Assembly (NCBI RefSeq): GCF_050624435.1
Contig: NC_134531.1
Span: 253,470,812 to 253,534,811 of the forward strand
Length of the DNA stretch: 64,000 nt
Reading direction: 5' to 3'
DNA from: Tenrec ecaudatus
Lineage: Eukaryota; Chordata; Mammalia; Afrosoricida; Tenrecidae
Part shown: positions 25,054 to 36,791 of the stretch, piece by piece
Numbering within the stretch: the stretch's first letter is position 1
Layout: each line of letters opens with the position of its first letter
Notes under the pieces: model-generated
Databases searched by the model: none
Told to the model about the DNA's origin: nothing
Seen by the model: only the letters and a program-made list of their open reading frames with translations
Program-made: the position numbers and the translations under genes

Positions 25054-25195
25054 AACTGCCGCTGTGGGCTCCTCAAAGCATAACGCTTTACAAACGTCGA
25101 AAGCCTCAACTTTCTTCCCAGGAGCGACTGGCGATTTTAAACCACTGACCTTGCAGGTAGCAGTCTAAGATGTGCGCCATCACACACGACTCAGT
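25054..25195 (-). repeat. AfroSINE
   Basis: Reversed SINE blocks in order: 'aaactgccgctgtggg', then 'cgaaagcctcaactttcttcc', then 'ggagcgactggcgattttaa', then 'ctgaccttgcaggtagcag'. The last is the tRNA-like head. Confidence 0.72.
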
Positions 25196-25789
25196 TAAAG
25201 GTATTATATCACTGAGAATATTTGTGATAATTTACACACCTAGGAAATGTACTCTCCCTCCCCACCCCACCCCAACACACACGATCCGTAGGGCGGTGTA
25301 TTAACATGTGGTTTAAGAGAAAGCATAACCCAGGCCTAGATCAAAAGTAATTAACCTGACAAAGTAGTAACGCAAGGATTCACGGTGTATTTTTAAGATT
25401 AAGTGAATAATCTTCTCAGTCAGCCTATCATTTTATTAATTAATTGGATATTCTCACTGGATGCTATGTTGGATCAAGGAGACTCAATAGCTAATCCCAC
25501 TTTGTTGTCTCCTGTAGGCCGCAGATGAGAGGGGAGGGCATAGGGAAATATACTCTCCTGCCCCCTAAGAATGTCCCTTGGAAACAGACTAAAGATTTGA
25601 AAAAATATTGATAACACTACTGATTGCTCCCATCCATCTCGTTCTTCTCTTTTGTTTTAATGCAAATTTTATTGAACATGTCCATATATGCATATACATA
25701 TATAAAATTTTCCCACTTTTTTTCATGAATAATAGTGTTAGCCCAAAATCTCTTTGTGGAGTCCCTGTGTGGAGTGAATCTCTGGTGAA
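25196..25789. other. Intergenic, no recognised feature
   Basis: Nothing I can name. Includes a short CCCCACCC-type low-complexity run near 25255. Confidence 0.4.
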
Positions 25790-25984
25790 CCCCCATATAC
25801 ATGAGTCTGAAAAGGGACTAATGGACTAATATTGGACTTATAGACTATTATCAGACTTATGGGTGTGATTTGGGCTGGGCTGGAATGTTTTCTTGATATT
25901 CAATTACTCCTTGATATGAAGCTCTTTCTTACCCATATATGAGCGCCTCTGGAATTGTTTCGCTACTCAACCTGGCCGAACACA
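25790..25984 (+). mobile_element. 3' part of an ERVL-type LTR
   Basis: Shares blocks with the other LTR copies ('ggactaatattggacttatagac', then 'gggctgggctggaatgttttcttgatat', then 'tatgaagctctttcttac') and ends near ...CCGAACACA. The 5' half is missing or too diverged. Confidence 0.62.
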
Positions 25985-28137
25985 GTAATATGCTATTCTT
26001 AACAGTGACATTTGCTTAGTGCACCTTCCAAATATTTTGAGTAGGCATTGGTCCACATATCAACTTCTAATGTCAGTTATTTATAGGGCATGTAGTTTCA
26101 TGTACTAATGAGATTAAAGTTAAAGCCATTGAAGTAATTTCTTATGTTTCAAGAGTAGTTTCTTCATTTGAGGGGGGAAATAATCATTCTGGATGTAAAC
26201 ACATCATCATTGCTATATATTATCAGAAATCAAGAGCAGGTTTGGCCCTTCTGGTAGAGTGCACAGCCATCGGCTAAGGTGAGCAGTTAATCTGGATTTG
26301 TTAGAGACCCTCCTGGTTTTAGCAATAAAAGTCAAGTATTCCAGGAAACTCCTCAAGCGTAGATCACAAGGGAAGGCTAGTCAATATCAATGCCCACGAG
26401 TCTTTAATGACCCAAAAAGGCCTTTTGTCTCTATGTGAGTCTCTCCTTTTTCTTTTTCTTTTTTTGGCAAACCCCAGGCTTCCAGAAAGACACAGAAAAG
26501 GAGCGAAGGGATGAGGGTGAGCAGCAGCATCCCGTCAGCCGTGACCATCAAGAGGTGACAGGTGTTTCAGCCAGCTTGCCCTCACACACCGAATCTTGAC
26601 TAGGCTCTCACATGTATATCCAGAGCAGCAAACATAAAGAGGTAAGGAAGTGTTTCAGGAGCTTCCAGGTTCCTGATTAAAAAAAACAAACGAGGTGTGT
26701 GAGGGTGGGGGTTAGTAGATTCCTGATTCCGACCCTGCACTTAAGTATCAGGAAATGCTCCCACTTTCTCTTCCCCCCTCCTACTCCCAAGCTCCAGTGC
26801 TGAGATCGCATGAAATCTTGCCCTGTTGGATCACTGTCTGCACCTTCTTTAGGGAACTTAAGCAAGAAAATATTTAGGAGTTGGAGAATTACGCAGATCT
26901 TAATTTTGACACTGCCTGCGTAATCTGCAGAGTATAGTCTATCTAATCTTAGAACACATAAAAACTGCTTCAAACACCACCCAGCACTCAGTCAGAGATG
27001 TGTCCAAGCTGTTTACTGCGTGCACGCACAAATAGAAACGAGATTGTTACAAGTGTGAACTCCTTACACTGGTCAACGGTCAGCTGCCGAGCTGCTGCAG
27101 AAAAATCCCCCGTCTACCTCGTTACATTGTCAAGTAAGGGGTAAGTGAAGAACGTGTTTCTCACAGTGGGGCAGGGTTTGTTTTTTGTTTTTCACTTTCA
27201 CAGTCTCATTTGTAGTCTTGATTTCAGTGCAGAGAACTTGTGCAAGTAGTGAAAATGAGATTTCTTCCCGAGGTCCCCAGGCGTCTGTTACATGGGGGGC
27301 CATACACCAGACTGGGTACTTCCACTTTTCTGTATCTTAAGAGAGAAATCCCTTTGGATCGCCGACTAAATATAATTCATTAATATTTATATTTGCTCAT
27401 TTGTTCTTCAAAGAAATATCCTCTAGTGAATGAGGGACTGAGTAAACAACTGGCCGCTGATTTAGAAGCATAGCCATGTGCTGTGTAATTTGTGCCAATC
27501 TGGACAATATCCAATCACATGTACAACCAGATTCCCATGCGGTTTAATAGAGCTCAGAAATTCTAATCAGAGAATGGACATAGGAAAGACAACAGATTCA
27601 TAGGGGATGTAACAGCTTCCCGCATGCAACATTTGCATCCCATGCCTCTTTACCAAAGCAATTGTCCTCTCAGATGCATATGTAACTTGTAATACAAGTG
27701 CCTTAATAGCCAGCTGGTTAGCGGCTTATGTCTTTCCTGCACTGTACCTTCTAAAGTTATTTTAATATTTTACCTACTTTACCAACCAAGAGAGTTTTGT
27801 ATAGCAGTGTATGCGTCAACTCAGAAGCAGCAGCATACAAATCTTGTGTATTGTGCACATTTTGAATGCGGGAGCATTCTCTGTTCACTTTTCCGTGAAA
27901 CAATTTACTGAGAAGTGCATACCAAAGCTTCCAAACTCACTGCCATCGACACAGCAAAATCAGAACTTGCGATGGCAGCAGTAAGAGGCAGAGAAATATT
28001 CATTTGGAAGTGAAACAATCAAACAAAGAGATTATTAAAACAATTTGAAGGTGGAAATCAGTGGATACTAAGGCATGTCCACACAATGTTGAAATCACAT
28101 AAGGTCCTCTCTCAAAGAACTTAAACCGGGCATAAAG
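25985..28137. other. Intergenic, no recognised gene
   Basis: Mostly unique sequence with moderate GC. A weak SINE-like patch may occur near 26240-26330. No exon could be supported. Confidence 0.4.
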
Positions 28138-28315
28138 GCGCCCTGGAGACATAGTGAGTTGCACATTGGGTTGGGAACCACAAGGTCAGCAGTTTGAATC
28201 CACCAGCTGCTCTATGGAAGAAAGATGAGGCTTTGGGCTCTGGAACCAAAGGGGCAGTCCTACCAGGTCATTGTGAATCATATAGACGACAATGATCTTG
28301 GATTTTTTGGTATCA
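28138..28315 (+). repeat. AfroSINE
   Basis: Plus-strand copy: 'gccctggagacatagtgagttg', then the box-B-like tRNA region 'ggtcagcagtttgaatccac', then 'gctctatggaagaaagatgagg', then a diverged 'gtcattgtgaatcatatagacgac' tail and a GGATTTTTTGG end. Confidence 0.82.
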
Positions 28316-28651
28316 TGTACATTAAGTGACATATTACTGCAGTCACTCAAAATAAAGGCCAGGTTTTTACGCACTAAACAGAATCATATAACCAACCAAA
28401 TTCAGAGCTGTTCCTTGGGGGTTGACGGAAGTAAAGAGAGTTTTATATAGGATTGTTTCTATAGTAAGGAGCACAGCTTCTTTAGACATTGGGATGGGAA
28501 TAAATTCTGTACATTGTTGCTTCACATCCAACAATCAATAATAAAATAATATTATTAACAATCAATAACAAAATAATTCATTAAGAGTCTACCCTTTTAT
28601 AATAGAAAACAATTAATATAATAAATGTGCGAGAAGAGTATATATAGTCTT

Positions 28652-29223
28652 TGTGGTAGTTATATAATCATTTGTCAATTTGAGGATTAAGAATGTAGGG
28701 ATGGTGTCTAGCCTGTCAATCAGATCATAGCCAATGAGGCCTCTGTGTGGGCATGGCCTTCTCCTGAGAATTCTGGGAAATCTGGGATTTCCTCCTTGGA
28801 GGCAGGAGAGACTCTCACTCACTACTTCACTCCCTGGGAGACATCGCAGCTGACGAGGCACATGGAACGACCCTAGTGCTCTGAGCTGTACAAGTCCCAT
28901 GGATGCAACCAGACCTCTAAAGCCGGAGAAGCCACAGAGAGAACCCTGCCAGCGCTGACATGCTTAAAACACCACTGGACCCAAAGACTTTCTACTCACT
29001 GGCTTGTGATCTCCTGCATTCAACATCACTGAATGCATTTCGTGAGTCTGAAGAGGACTTTATAGATTGCTGTCAGACATATGGGCTAATATTAGACTTA
29101 TGGACTAGATCTGAACTGGGCTGGGATGTTTTCTTAATGTGCGATTGCTCTTATATATAAACCGCTTCCTTATACACACATGTGTCCATGGATTTGTTTC
29201 TCCAGTCTACCCAGACTAACACA
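28652..29223 (+). mobile_element. Solo LTR, ERVL-type (572 bp)
   Basis: Starts TGTGGTAGTTA and ends CAGACTAACACA. Flanks are GTCTT (28647-28651) and GTCAT (29224-29228), a 5-bp duplication with one change. It carries the same blocks as the copy at 719-1249, in the opposite orientation. It includes 'tgctcttatatataaacc', a TATA-like region in its right part. Confidence 0.78.
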
Positions 29224-29369
29224 GTCATTATTTGAAAATTAGCAATGGCTTTATATTCATGATCTTGCATTTATGTACATTATTTTGAGCCAGTTTTCTT
29301 GCAATTCAGTCCTGAAATGCTTTGAATCCAAAAGGGGGTATGGGAGAACATAACTGGTGATCTGCTCGG

Positions 29370-30563
29370 TGTTAGTCCAGGTGGACTAGAGAAACAAATT
29401 CACAGACACTCATATGTGTATAAGAAAGAGCTTTATCACACCAGCCTTCATGATCATGAGGTGTCGAAGGGATCAGGTATCAGGCATCAAAGAACAAAAA
29501 AGCATATCATTGTGAGTGAGGGGGAGTGCGGAGTGGACAGCCAAAGCCCATCTGTAGGCAACTGAACATCCCCTTACAGAAGGGTCATTGGGAGGAGATG
29601 AGCCAGCCATGGTGCAGTGAAGAAACAATGAAACATACAACTTTCCTCTAGTTCTTAAGTGCCTTTCCCCCCACACTATCATGATCCAAATTCTACCTTA
29701 CAAATCTGGCTACACCAGCAGATGTACACTGGTACAGAAAGGAACTAGAAACACAGGGAATCCATGACAGGTCCGGGATCAGTGGTGAGAGTGGCGATAC
29801 TGGGAGGGTGGAGGGAAGGAGGGGTACATATCACAATGATCTGCATATAAGCCCCTCCCTGGGGGATGGATAACAGAAAACTGGATGAAGGGAGATGTCG
29901 GACAGTGTAAGACATGATAAAATAATAATAATTTATAAATTATCAAGGGTTCATTGGCGGGGGAGAGGAAAATGAGGAGCTGATACCAAGGGCTCAAGTA
30001 GAAAGAAAATGTTTTGAGAATGATGATGACAACAAATGTACAAATGTGCTTTACACAATAGATGTATGTATAGACTGTGACGAAGCTGTACGAGCCCACA
30101 ATAGTAATTTTTTTAAAAAGAGCTTTATATACAATAGCAATTGATGATTGAGAAAAATCCCAGCCCAGTCCAAAGCAAGTCCATAAGTCTGATATTAGCC
30201 CATATATCAGATCCCAATCTATGCAGTCCTCTTCAGACTCATGTAAAACATGCAATGACATGGAATGCAGGAAGATCACAGGCCAGTGGGTGGAAAATCT
30301 TGTGGATCCAGTAGCAGTGGAAGCATCTCAGCGCTGGCAGGATCTCCAGGTGAGTCCTTCAGCTCCAGGGCTCTAGCATAGCTCCATGTCTCTTCTCAAC
30401 AGCATTGTCTCATAGGGAGTCTGAGAGTGTCCCACCTCCAGAGAGCCATTTATCTCCTAAGTGCCTCCAAATGATGTCATCCAGCTGCGACCTGATTGAC
30501 AGGCTAAACTCCACCCCTTCACTCTTAAGCCTCAAATTGACAACATAATATGTAACTATCACA
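29370..30563 (-). mobile_element. Solo LTR, ERVL-type, interrupted by an L1
   Basis: The left end is TGTTAGTCCAGG and the right end is AACTATCACA. It is split by an L1 tail at 29437-30116; without that insert the LTR is about 510 bp. I did not see a clear 5-bp duplication around this copy. Confidence 0.72.
29437..30116 (+). mobile_element. L1 3' end inserted in LTR
   Basis: A 5'-truncated L1 3' UTR bounded by a 12-bp duplication, aaagagctttat, at 29425-29436 and 30117-30128. Its tail is mutated (CACAATAGTAATTTTTTT) where other copies have CCTAATAAAATG. Confidence 0.85.
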
Positions 30564-30947
30564 GAGTATCAGAATGCCCCAGCTAAAGAGCATGTGCCCT
30601 TCTGGAAGGTTAATACTTTCTATTGTTACAACAGAAATAGAGCCCAGTGTTGCCAGGTGACTTTTTTCTTTTTAGAAAGAAGCAGGAAACTGTGAGAGCC
30701 TATTTAATGTTCGACCATTGCTATCTGCCCATCCAGAACGAAGAAGAGTGAAGAAAAGCAGACATGAGGAGACAAGGAGTCCAAATGACCAATGTACCAT
30801 GCAAATCTCAGCCTCCATGACCCTGAGAATAGTAGTAGTTGGTGCTTGGCTACCACTGGAGATGGCTCTGAATGATATTGTAATAGGAGATCCTGGACAA
30901 AGAGGGAGAGAAATGCAGAAAAAACCCTAATAAAAATGACATACCTC

Positions 30948-31386
30948 GGGAACTGATTACAAGGATCTACATGTGACCTCCTCCCTGGGAGATGGACGGC
31001 AGAAAAGGCGGGGAAGGGAGACTCCACATAGGGCAAGATATAACAAAATAACAATCTGTGCATTATCAAGGGCTCATGAGGGAGGGGGGAGCAGAGAGGG
31101 AGGGGGGAAAAAAGAGGACCTGATACAGAGGGCTTAAGTGGAGAGCACATGCTTTGAGAGTGATTAGGGTAAAGAATGTATGGATATGCTTTATACAATT
31201 GATGTATGTATATGTGTGGATTATTGTAAGAGTTGCATGAGCCCCTAATAAAATGTAAAAAAAGAAAAGAAAAAAAAGAAAATGATTAGGGCAAAGAATG
31301 TACAGATGTGCTTTATACAATTGATATATGTATATGTATGGATTGTGATAAGAGTTGTATGAGCCCCTAATAAAATGTTTTTTTTT
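30948..31386 (+). mobile_element. L1 with two consecutive tails
   Basis: The first L1 tail ends AATAAAATG near 31255. An A/G-rich bridge follows, then a second 3'-terminal piece starting 'aaatgattagggcaaag' and ending AATAAAATG plus a T-run near 31386. A short duplication, aaatgacata, is seen on both sides (about 30937-30946 and 31387-31396), so both tails probably arrived together. Confidence 0.72.
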
Positions 31387-32367
31387 AATGACATAACTTA
31401 CTGGTCTGAGAAAACTGATGGACCTCCCCACCCTATGGTCTTTACATATCCTATAAGCCTGGCACTCAATTGACCTCCATGGCTCAACTTTCAGTCAAAC
31501 AATAGAAGGGCCTCTAAGAGGAACAGGCAGGCATGCACTCCTTCGAGCAGCTAACCATGGATCAGTAGGACAGCCTTTGTCCAGAGATACAGCTCAGATG
31601 GAGGGAGAACGGGAAAGAAGGACAGTTAGGAAGGGGAAACACGGGAAGAAGTGGAAACGTGTTGTGACATTGTAGGGATTACACTCAATGTGTGAATTGC
31701 TGAATACAAAACAAATTTGCTCTTTAAACTTTCCCCTAAGTGTCAATATAGTTAAAGAAAAAGAGAAAAAGAACACGAGAGAAATGTAATTTAATATGTT
31801 AGATTAAAAACAAACAGGAAATCCAAGTTTTCATGTGAAATTTTTCCTATTTAATATGCCATGACCCCCCGCCACCACCACCAAAAAAAACCCACCCCTC
31901 ATAATCCAAGACAGCTCCTAAAATGGCTGAATCTCTATTTTTAACAGCTGAGGAAACTGAGGCCTCATCAGTGAGCTCAGGATGTGATAGAAGTTTGAGT
32001 GACACTGTCTCCGGTGACGCCTTCTCTGTGGTCCAATTTCCCCAGAAAGGTCCCACTGCGCAGGCTCTCCAAGAGATGCACTATTGACTAAATCCTGCTA
32101 CTCCCAGAGTTCAGTTCAGGAGCAGTTTGTTCAAAGCTATTACATTCACTGCATCTGATATACCACATCATTTCTAAGGCATCTCAAAATCATCAGGGAT
32201 GTGGAAATAAACATTGGGTCAAAAATTAGAAAGGTTTTTTAATGATGTGAAGAAAACTGGATCAGCCAGGGCTTTTCACTCTTTTACTGTAGTAAATTGT
32301 AAACAACTACAAGGAATGCCACAAACTTTGAATTTGCCTCTCTGTGGCTTTGAAGAACATTTTTGCT

Positions 32368-32370
<3 letters not shown>
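31387..32370. other. Intergenic with a weak MIR-like patch
   Basis: No gene seen. At about 31925-31985 'acagctgaggaaactgaggcc' resembles the conserved core of a MIR element. A C/A-rich run sits at 31866-31890. Confidence 0.4.

Positions 32371-32412
<42 letters not shown>
32371..32412. repeat. (TG)n microsatellite
   Basis: About 21 uninterrupted TG units. Confidence 0.97.
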
Positions 32413-32413
<1 letters not shown>

Positions 32414-32444
32414 TTTTTTAGTCATGTTTCTTTTCTTTCTTTTT

Positions 32445-32582
32445 TCCCCCTAAATCACTTTATGACGGGCTCTTACAACTCTTATAACCATCCATACATC
32501 CATTGTCAACCATGTTTGTACATATATTATCATCATCATTTTCAAAACAATCTCTTTCTACTTGAGCCCTTGGTAACCCTGT
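32445..32582 (-). mobile_element. L1 3' end fragment
   Basis: The plus strand shows the complement of the L1 terminus (CACTTTATGACGGGCTCTTA, then 'ccatacatccattgtc', then 'tctacttgagcccttgg'). About 140 bp, older subfamily. Confidence 0.7.
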
Positions 32583-32599
32583 TCTATTATTTTTTTTAA

Positions 32600-32762
32600 T
32601 GTAGTTTACGCACTGAACAAGGGCAGCAGTTCAAATCCACCAGCGACCCTGCAGGAGAAAAATGAGACTGTCTGGTCCCATAAAAACATGTAGCTTTGGA
32701 AAGGACATTATTTAGGGTCCCTGTGAGTAAAAATCTACTTGAGAACAGTGAGTTTGGGGTTG
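32600..32762 (+). repeat. AfroSINE
   Basis: tRNA-like part 'gggcagcagttcaaatccac', then 'cctgcaggagaaaaatgagac', then a diverged 'gggtccctgtgagtaaaaatc' tail and 'gtgagtttggggtt'. Confidence 0.75.
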
Positions 32763-33119
32763 CATTCTTCTAAAGAAAAATATTTTCTGAATATGTGCCT
32801 GCATTGATTGGGACTGTTAGCTGGGCTTCCAGTGTATACTGGTTCACGACAGAGAGAGTAAGACAGAACCCCATGTCAGCAGGAGGGTTTGCGTCTAGAA
32901 TGACATGAAGAACAAACCAGGACAAGCTGGATTGCTGGGACAGCGTCCTCATTTGGAAAAGAGTCTCCACTGGAAGTCTAATTCAGTCTAGACAATTTAT
33001 GAAGCATTTATTACACAAATACCATTTGCCACAATAATAGATTTTTAGATGGAAAAAATATCAGGCTTTAATGCATGCGTTCCCCATTCCAAGTTCACAT
33101 CTAATCCTGATTCCTATAA

Positions 33120-33310
33120 AACCAGCTGCCTTGGGATCACTCACCTCGGGGCAACCCCACATTGGTCCACATAATGAAAGTCATCTGTGGGACCCGTGGT
33201 GTTTTCCAGAATGGACTCTGACATAGATCACCAGGTCTTTCCTCTGATATGTCTTTCAGTGGACTTGAACCGCTGATCTTTTGACTAGCCGCCAAGCACC
33301 ATGTTGCACA
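33120..33310 (-). repeat. AfroSINE, diverged
   Basis: Reversed SINE order with a 'tgacatagatcaccaggtctttcctctg' block and the reversed tRNA-like head 'cttgaaccgctgatcttttg', followed by 'gccgccaagcacc'. Confidence 0.6.
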
Positions 33311-33564
33311 ACCCAGGAACTGCTTATACATAGATGGCAACATAATTTCTATGTTTAAACATTATAACATAGGCCCAGGGGGATGATCAATCAGGTTCTT
33401 TGTTATAAAATGAAATGCCCCAGGAACTATTCAAAGAATTAATTAAATAAAATATAAATTACAGTGTAGCTACTAATTGATTTAATTTAAACATCTTCAC
33501 ATTCCTTCATATACATAATGCTATTTTAATAGCCCTATGTTATTAAGTTGAACAGATTTATCTC

Positions 33565-33925
33565 CTTTATTGATGAGCATTTATTTTCAATATTGTGCCA
33601 TTATAAATAACAGCAAGACATATTTCAATGCATATAATTTTTTCCTTGCCAATAAAAGTTGTAATTTTCTTGGAATGGAGTGACTACACCAAAACATATC
33701 AATTATCTTCAACGTTCTCAAAATCGATTTCAAAAGGGGTTCTACCGAAATTTATACTTCTGCCTACAAAGTATGATTTTCCCATTTCATCTTATCTTTA
33801 TTACTATTGGGTAGGAACATTTTTAAATTTTTGCTCATTTAATAGGTACAAAGTAGTAACAATTATCTCAATTGTCATCTCAGTGTTAAACCCTCTAAAT
33901 TCATATTTTAAATATGCTTATTAAT
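33565..33925 (-). mobile_element. Ancient L1 3' region
   Basis: The plus strand runs like reversed old L1 sequence: 'gtgccattataaataacag', then 'aaggggttctaccgaaatttatac', then 'ataggtacaaagtagtaac' and 'tctcaattgtcatctcag'. The order matches the mammalian L1M 3' end. Confidence 0.6.
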
Positions 33926-34739
33926 TATATCCTCCCCTGGGTAGTCTATTCTTGTCAGGCCTATTGTCTTGAAGTTCTGGTCCAAGTAAATTAATCAAAT
34001 ATATAGGCCTCCAAGCCCTCAGGACAGCCATTTGGTAAAGCAGCCAGCTGAGCACTTGTGACTCATTTAACATGACAGTTTCTATCATCCCACCATAATG
34101 AGTTATGTCCATTTGCTGTCTCTCTTGCAGTGCTGCTCTTCTTGCTGTGTCTCATCCAGTTGATTCTAGCTTCTTCATGATTCACCTAAGACGTCCTCTT
34201 CAGAAAGCCCCTCCGTGCCCCTGAGGCCACTCAAACTCAAGCCGTGCCTTCTTTACAGGCCCCCCTTTCTCAGCCACAGACTTGGAGCCGAGTTCCTGAC
34301 AACCAAAGAGAGAGAAGGATATTCAAATAGATCTCCTCTGTAATACCCAGGAAGGAATGTCCTAACTCAAAGAGAAAAATTATAGCCATTACAAAACCTA
34401 CAGCTACTATTTCTCAAACCACGTTCATGGTGCTCTGTGGAAAGACAAAGATTTACAATCCTGGTGGAAAACTCTTTCATGAATTCAGATTTCTTTGTTT
34501 CACCCCCAAAGTACTCTGCCTTCTAAAAGATCCTCTCTTGGGATAACAAAAGTTGTCCCATGCTGTCTTTCAATTCTAATTCTAATTCTGTTTAGAATTC
34601 TAATTCTTTTTAGAAAGCACAAAACGGTTTAAAATGGTACATATATAAACTAGAAATAGATCACCATGACTTCCACCTAAGACTCGAAGGCTCAAACCCA
34701 TTTTCTGATGCTTCATCTCTTAGTAAGCCCTGCCCTGCT
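33926..34739. other. Intergenic, no recognised feature
   Basis: Nothing nameable. A short tandem of TCTAATTC units occurs near 34575-34610. Confidence 0.4.
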
Positions 34740-34862
34740 GAAGTATGGGTGGCCTGATGGAGCCTCTGGTTTCCAACCACCATGATGGAGCCCACCAGCT
34801 GTCAAGTAAGAGAAAACGAGGTTGGGTGCTACAGCGTCACTATCAGCTATAATCAACTCTAT
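34740..34862 (+). repeat. AfroSINE fragment
   Basis: Blocks 'gtatgggtggcctgatgg', 'ggtttccaaccaccatgatgg', 'gcccaccagctgtcaag' and an end-like 'cgtcactatcagctataatcaac' fit a diverged AfroSINE. Confidence 0.5.
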
Positions 34863-35729
34863 GTAATTTAGTTTGCCTTTTTAAGATTGCTTACTTCTTT
34901 CACTTTTGTTCTATTTCAATATCCTCTGCATTGGTTTTTTTATGTTAATCTTTTCTTTTTTAAATGTGTGTATCTATCATCCTGGAGTTACATGGGTCCC
35001 AGTGGGTGCGTGCTTGTTATCTGTGAGGTATGTTGGCACAGACAGTTTTAGAACAACCCGTGCCTGCATCTTTAACCTCCCTGCCATCGCCTTCTTAAAA
35101 CCAGTCACCTGAAAACATGCCTGCAGTCTTTTTTCCGCCTCCCTTTCCAGATTTCTCTGTCCCATTTGGCAAAGTAAAGTCATATCTTTCTCTCTCCATG
35201 AATCTTCCCATGTGTATTGTCTCAGTGAGTAAAAACTCCGTGAATACAAAGACAATTAGAAATATTGCTATTGAAATCTGGAAGAGAAAACAATGGGACC
35301 GACAGTTCCAGGGGGGACATGGGAGAGAGAGCGGTCAGGGGAAAGGTAGTGGTGTTAACAAACCCAGGGACAAGGGAACAACAGTGATCCAAATCGGTAT
35401 CAAGAAGAGTATACGAGGCCTGGTAGGGCATGATCAAGGGTAATGTAACCAAGAGGAATTGCTGAAACCCAAATGAAGACTTAACATGATAGTGGGACAA
35501 GAGGAGAGTAAAAGGAAATAGAGGAAAGAGCTAGGAGGCAAAGGGTATTTATAGAGGTCTAAATAAAGGCATGTACATATGCAAATCTATTTATATATGA
35601 GAATGGGGAAATAGATCTATGTGCGTATATTCCTAGGTTTAGTATTAAGGTAGCAGAAGAATATTGGGCCTCCACTCAAGTATTCCCTCAATGCCAGAAT
35701 ACTTTCTTCTATGAAATTGGCATTCTTTG

Positions 35730-36215
35730 ATGCTCACCTTCCCGACACAACCTCTGGACACAAAGCGGGTGAATAAGCAAATGCAGTGAAGAAAGCTGAT
35801 GGTGCCTGACAATCAAAAGATATAGAATCTGGGGTCTTAAAAGCTTGAAGGTAAACAAGCGCCTATTTAGCTCAGAAGCAACAAAGCCCACATGGAAGAA
35901 CACACCAGCCTGTGTGATCATGAGGTGCCGAAGCAATCAGTTATCAGGCATCAAAGAACAAAAAATTATATCATTGTGTGCTCACCTCCCTGATACGGCT
36001 GCTGAAGACAAATGGGTGCATAAGCAAATATGGTGAAGAAAGCTGATGGTGCCTGGCCAACAAAAGAAATAATGTCTGGGGTCTTAAAGGCTTGAAGGTA
36101 AACAAGCAGCCATCTAGCTCAGAAGCAACAAAGCCACACCAACCTATGCGATCACAAGGTGTCAAAGGGATTAGTTATCAGGCATCATCAAAAAAAAATG
36201 CTATCATAGTGAATG
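35730..36215 (+). repeat. Tandem duplication of about 240 bp inside the L1 3' UTR
   Basis: Two head-to-tail, diverged copies of the block running from 'gctcacc...gacac' to the 'gaacaaaaaatt' stretch. The junction 'atcattgtg' followed by 'tgctcacctcc' is also found, reversed, in the copy at 4958-5893. The duplication therefore predates both insertions. Confidence 0.75.
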
Positions 36216-36234
36216 AGGTGGGGAGTACGGAGTG

Positions 36235-36240
36235 GAGACC
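36235..36240. repeat. Provirus target-site duplication, left
   Basis: GAGACC, repeated exactly at 43089-43094. A 6-bp duplication is usual for IAP-type and other betaretrovirus-like integrations. Confidence 0.92.
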
Positions 36241-36563
36241 TGTCGCGCGCTCAGTCTCGCCAGCAAGAAGGACGCGCCACAACAGGATTCTTCCACAGGC
36301 ATTTAATGCGGGTTCGATTTGCAGATGCGGAAAAAGACCCCGAAGCCCCAAACTACTGCTGCTTATATGCGCTCTATGGGGACGTGCTGTGCATTGATTG
36401 GTGCGTTCACCAGAACCCTTATTAGCATACTCCAGGGTGGAGTTATGACTACGTCATCTAAGCAGTGCGCATGCTCTAAGTGGTTGTTTACCACTTAACT
36501 GGGCCACCGCCCTGACTGCCCGGCGCCATCTTCTAATGGCGGCGAGAGCTACGGCTTCCCACA
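36241..36563 (-). repeat. 3' LTR of the provirus
   Basis: 323 bp with TG...CA ends on the minus strand. TATAA is at 36367-36363 and an ATTAAA poly(A)-type signal at 36307-36302. In the 5' LTR the same position reads TTGAAC, so only this copy has the recognisable signal. Confidence 0.93.
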
Positions 36564-36577
36564 TCTCCTCCTTTCTT
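36564..36577 (-). promoter_or_regulatory. Polypurine tract
   Basis: AAGAAAGGAGGAGA on the minus strand, immediately before the 3' LTR. It would prime plus-strand DNA synthesis. Confidence 0.85.
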
Positions 36578-36791
36578 ATTTATTTTAGGCCTAATCCATC
36601 GATCCACCCTGGAGCCTCCAGCAGCCCCAGGAGATCAAGATGGATATAAGAACCCAAATCTGGTCACCCTGATGCGTGCAATGAGCAGAGCTCCGCATGG
36701 TGCAAGGGCTGGTCAAGATCCAATTTCTGTCACTCTTCCCAGTGCAATGGGGTCTTCCCCTTGGGGTGCTAGAGCTGACCACTTATGGGGG

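Larger units (their letters stand above)
35267..36240 (+). mobile_element. L1 3' UTR, left part, split by the provirus
   Basis: An L1 3' end whose right part resumes at 43089. The outer duplication agaaatatt at 35258-35266 and 43679-43687 brackets both parts, so the L1 came first and the provirus later. Inside, the segment at about 35730-35970 is repeated, diverged, at about 35979-36215, each copy carrying 'ggtcttaaaggcttgaagg' type sequence. Confidence 0.85.

Noticed and set aside
28138-28220. tRNA-like sequence in an AfroSINE head, considered as a tRNA gene
   Set aside because: Box A is degenerate, no full cloverleaf is evident, and the sequence continues into the SINE body.
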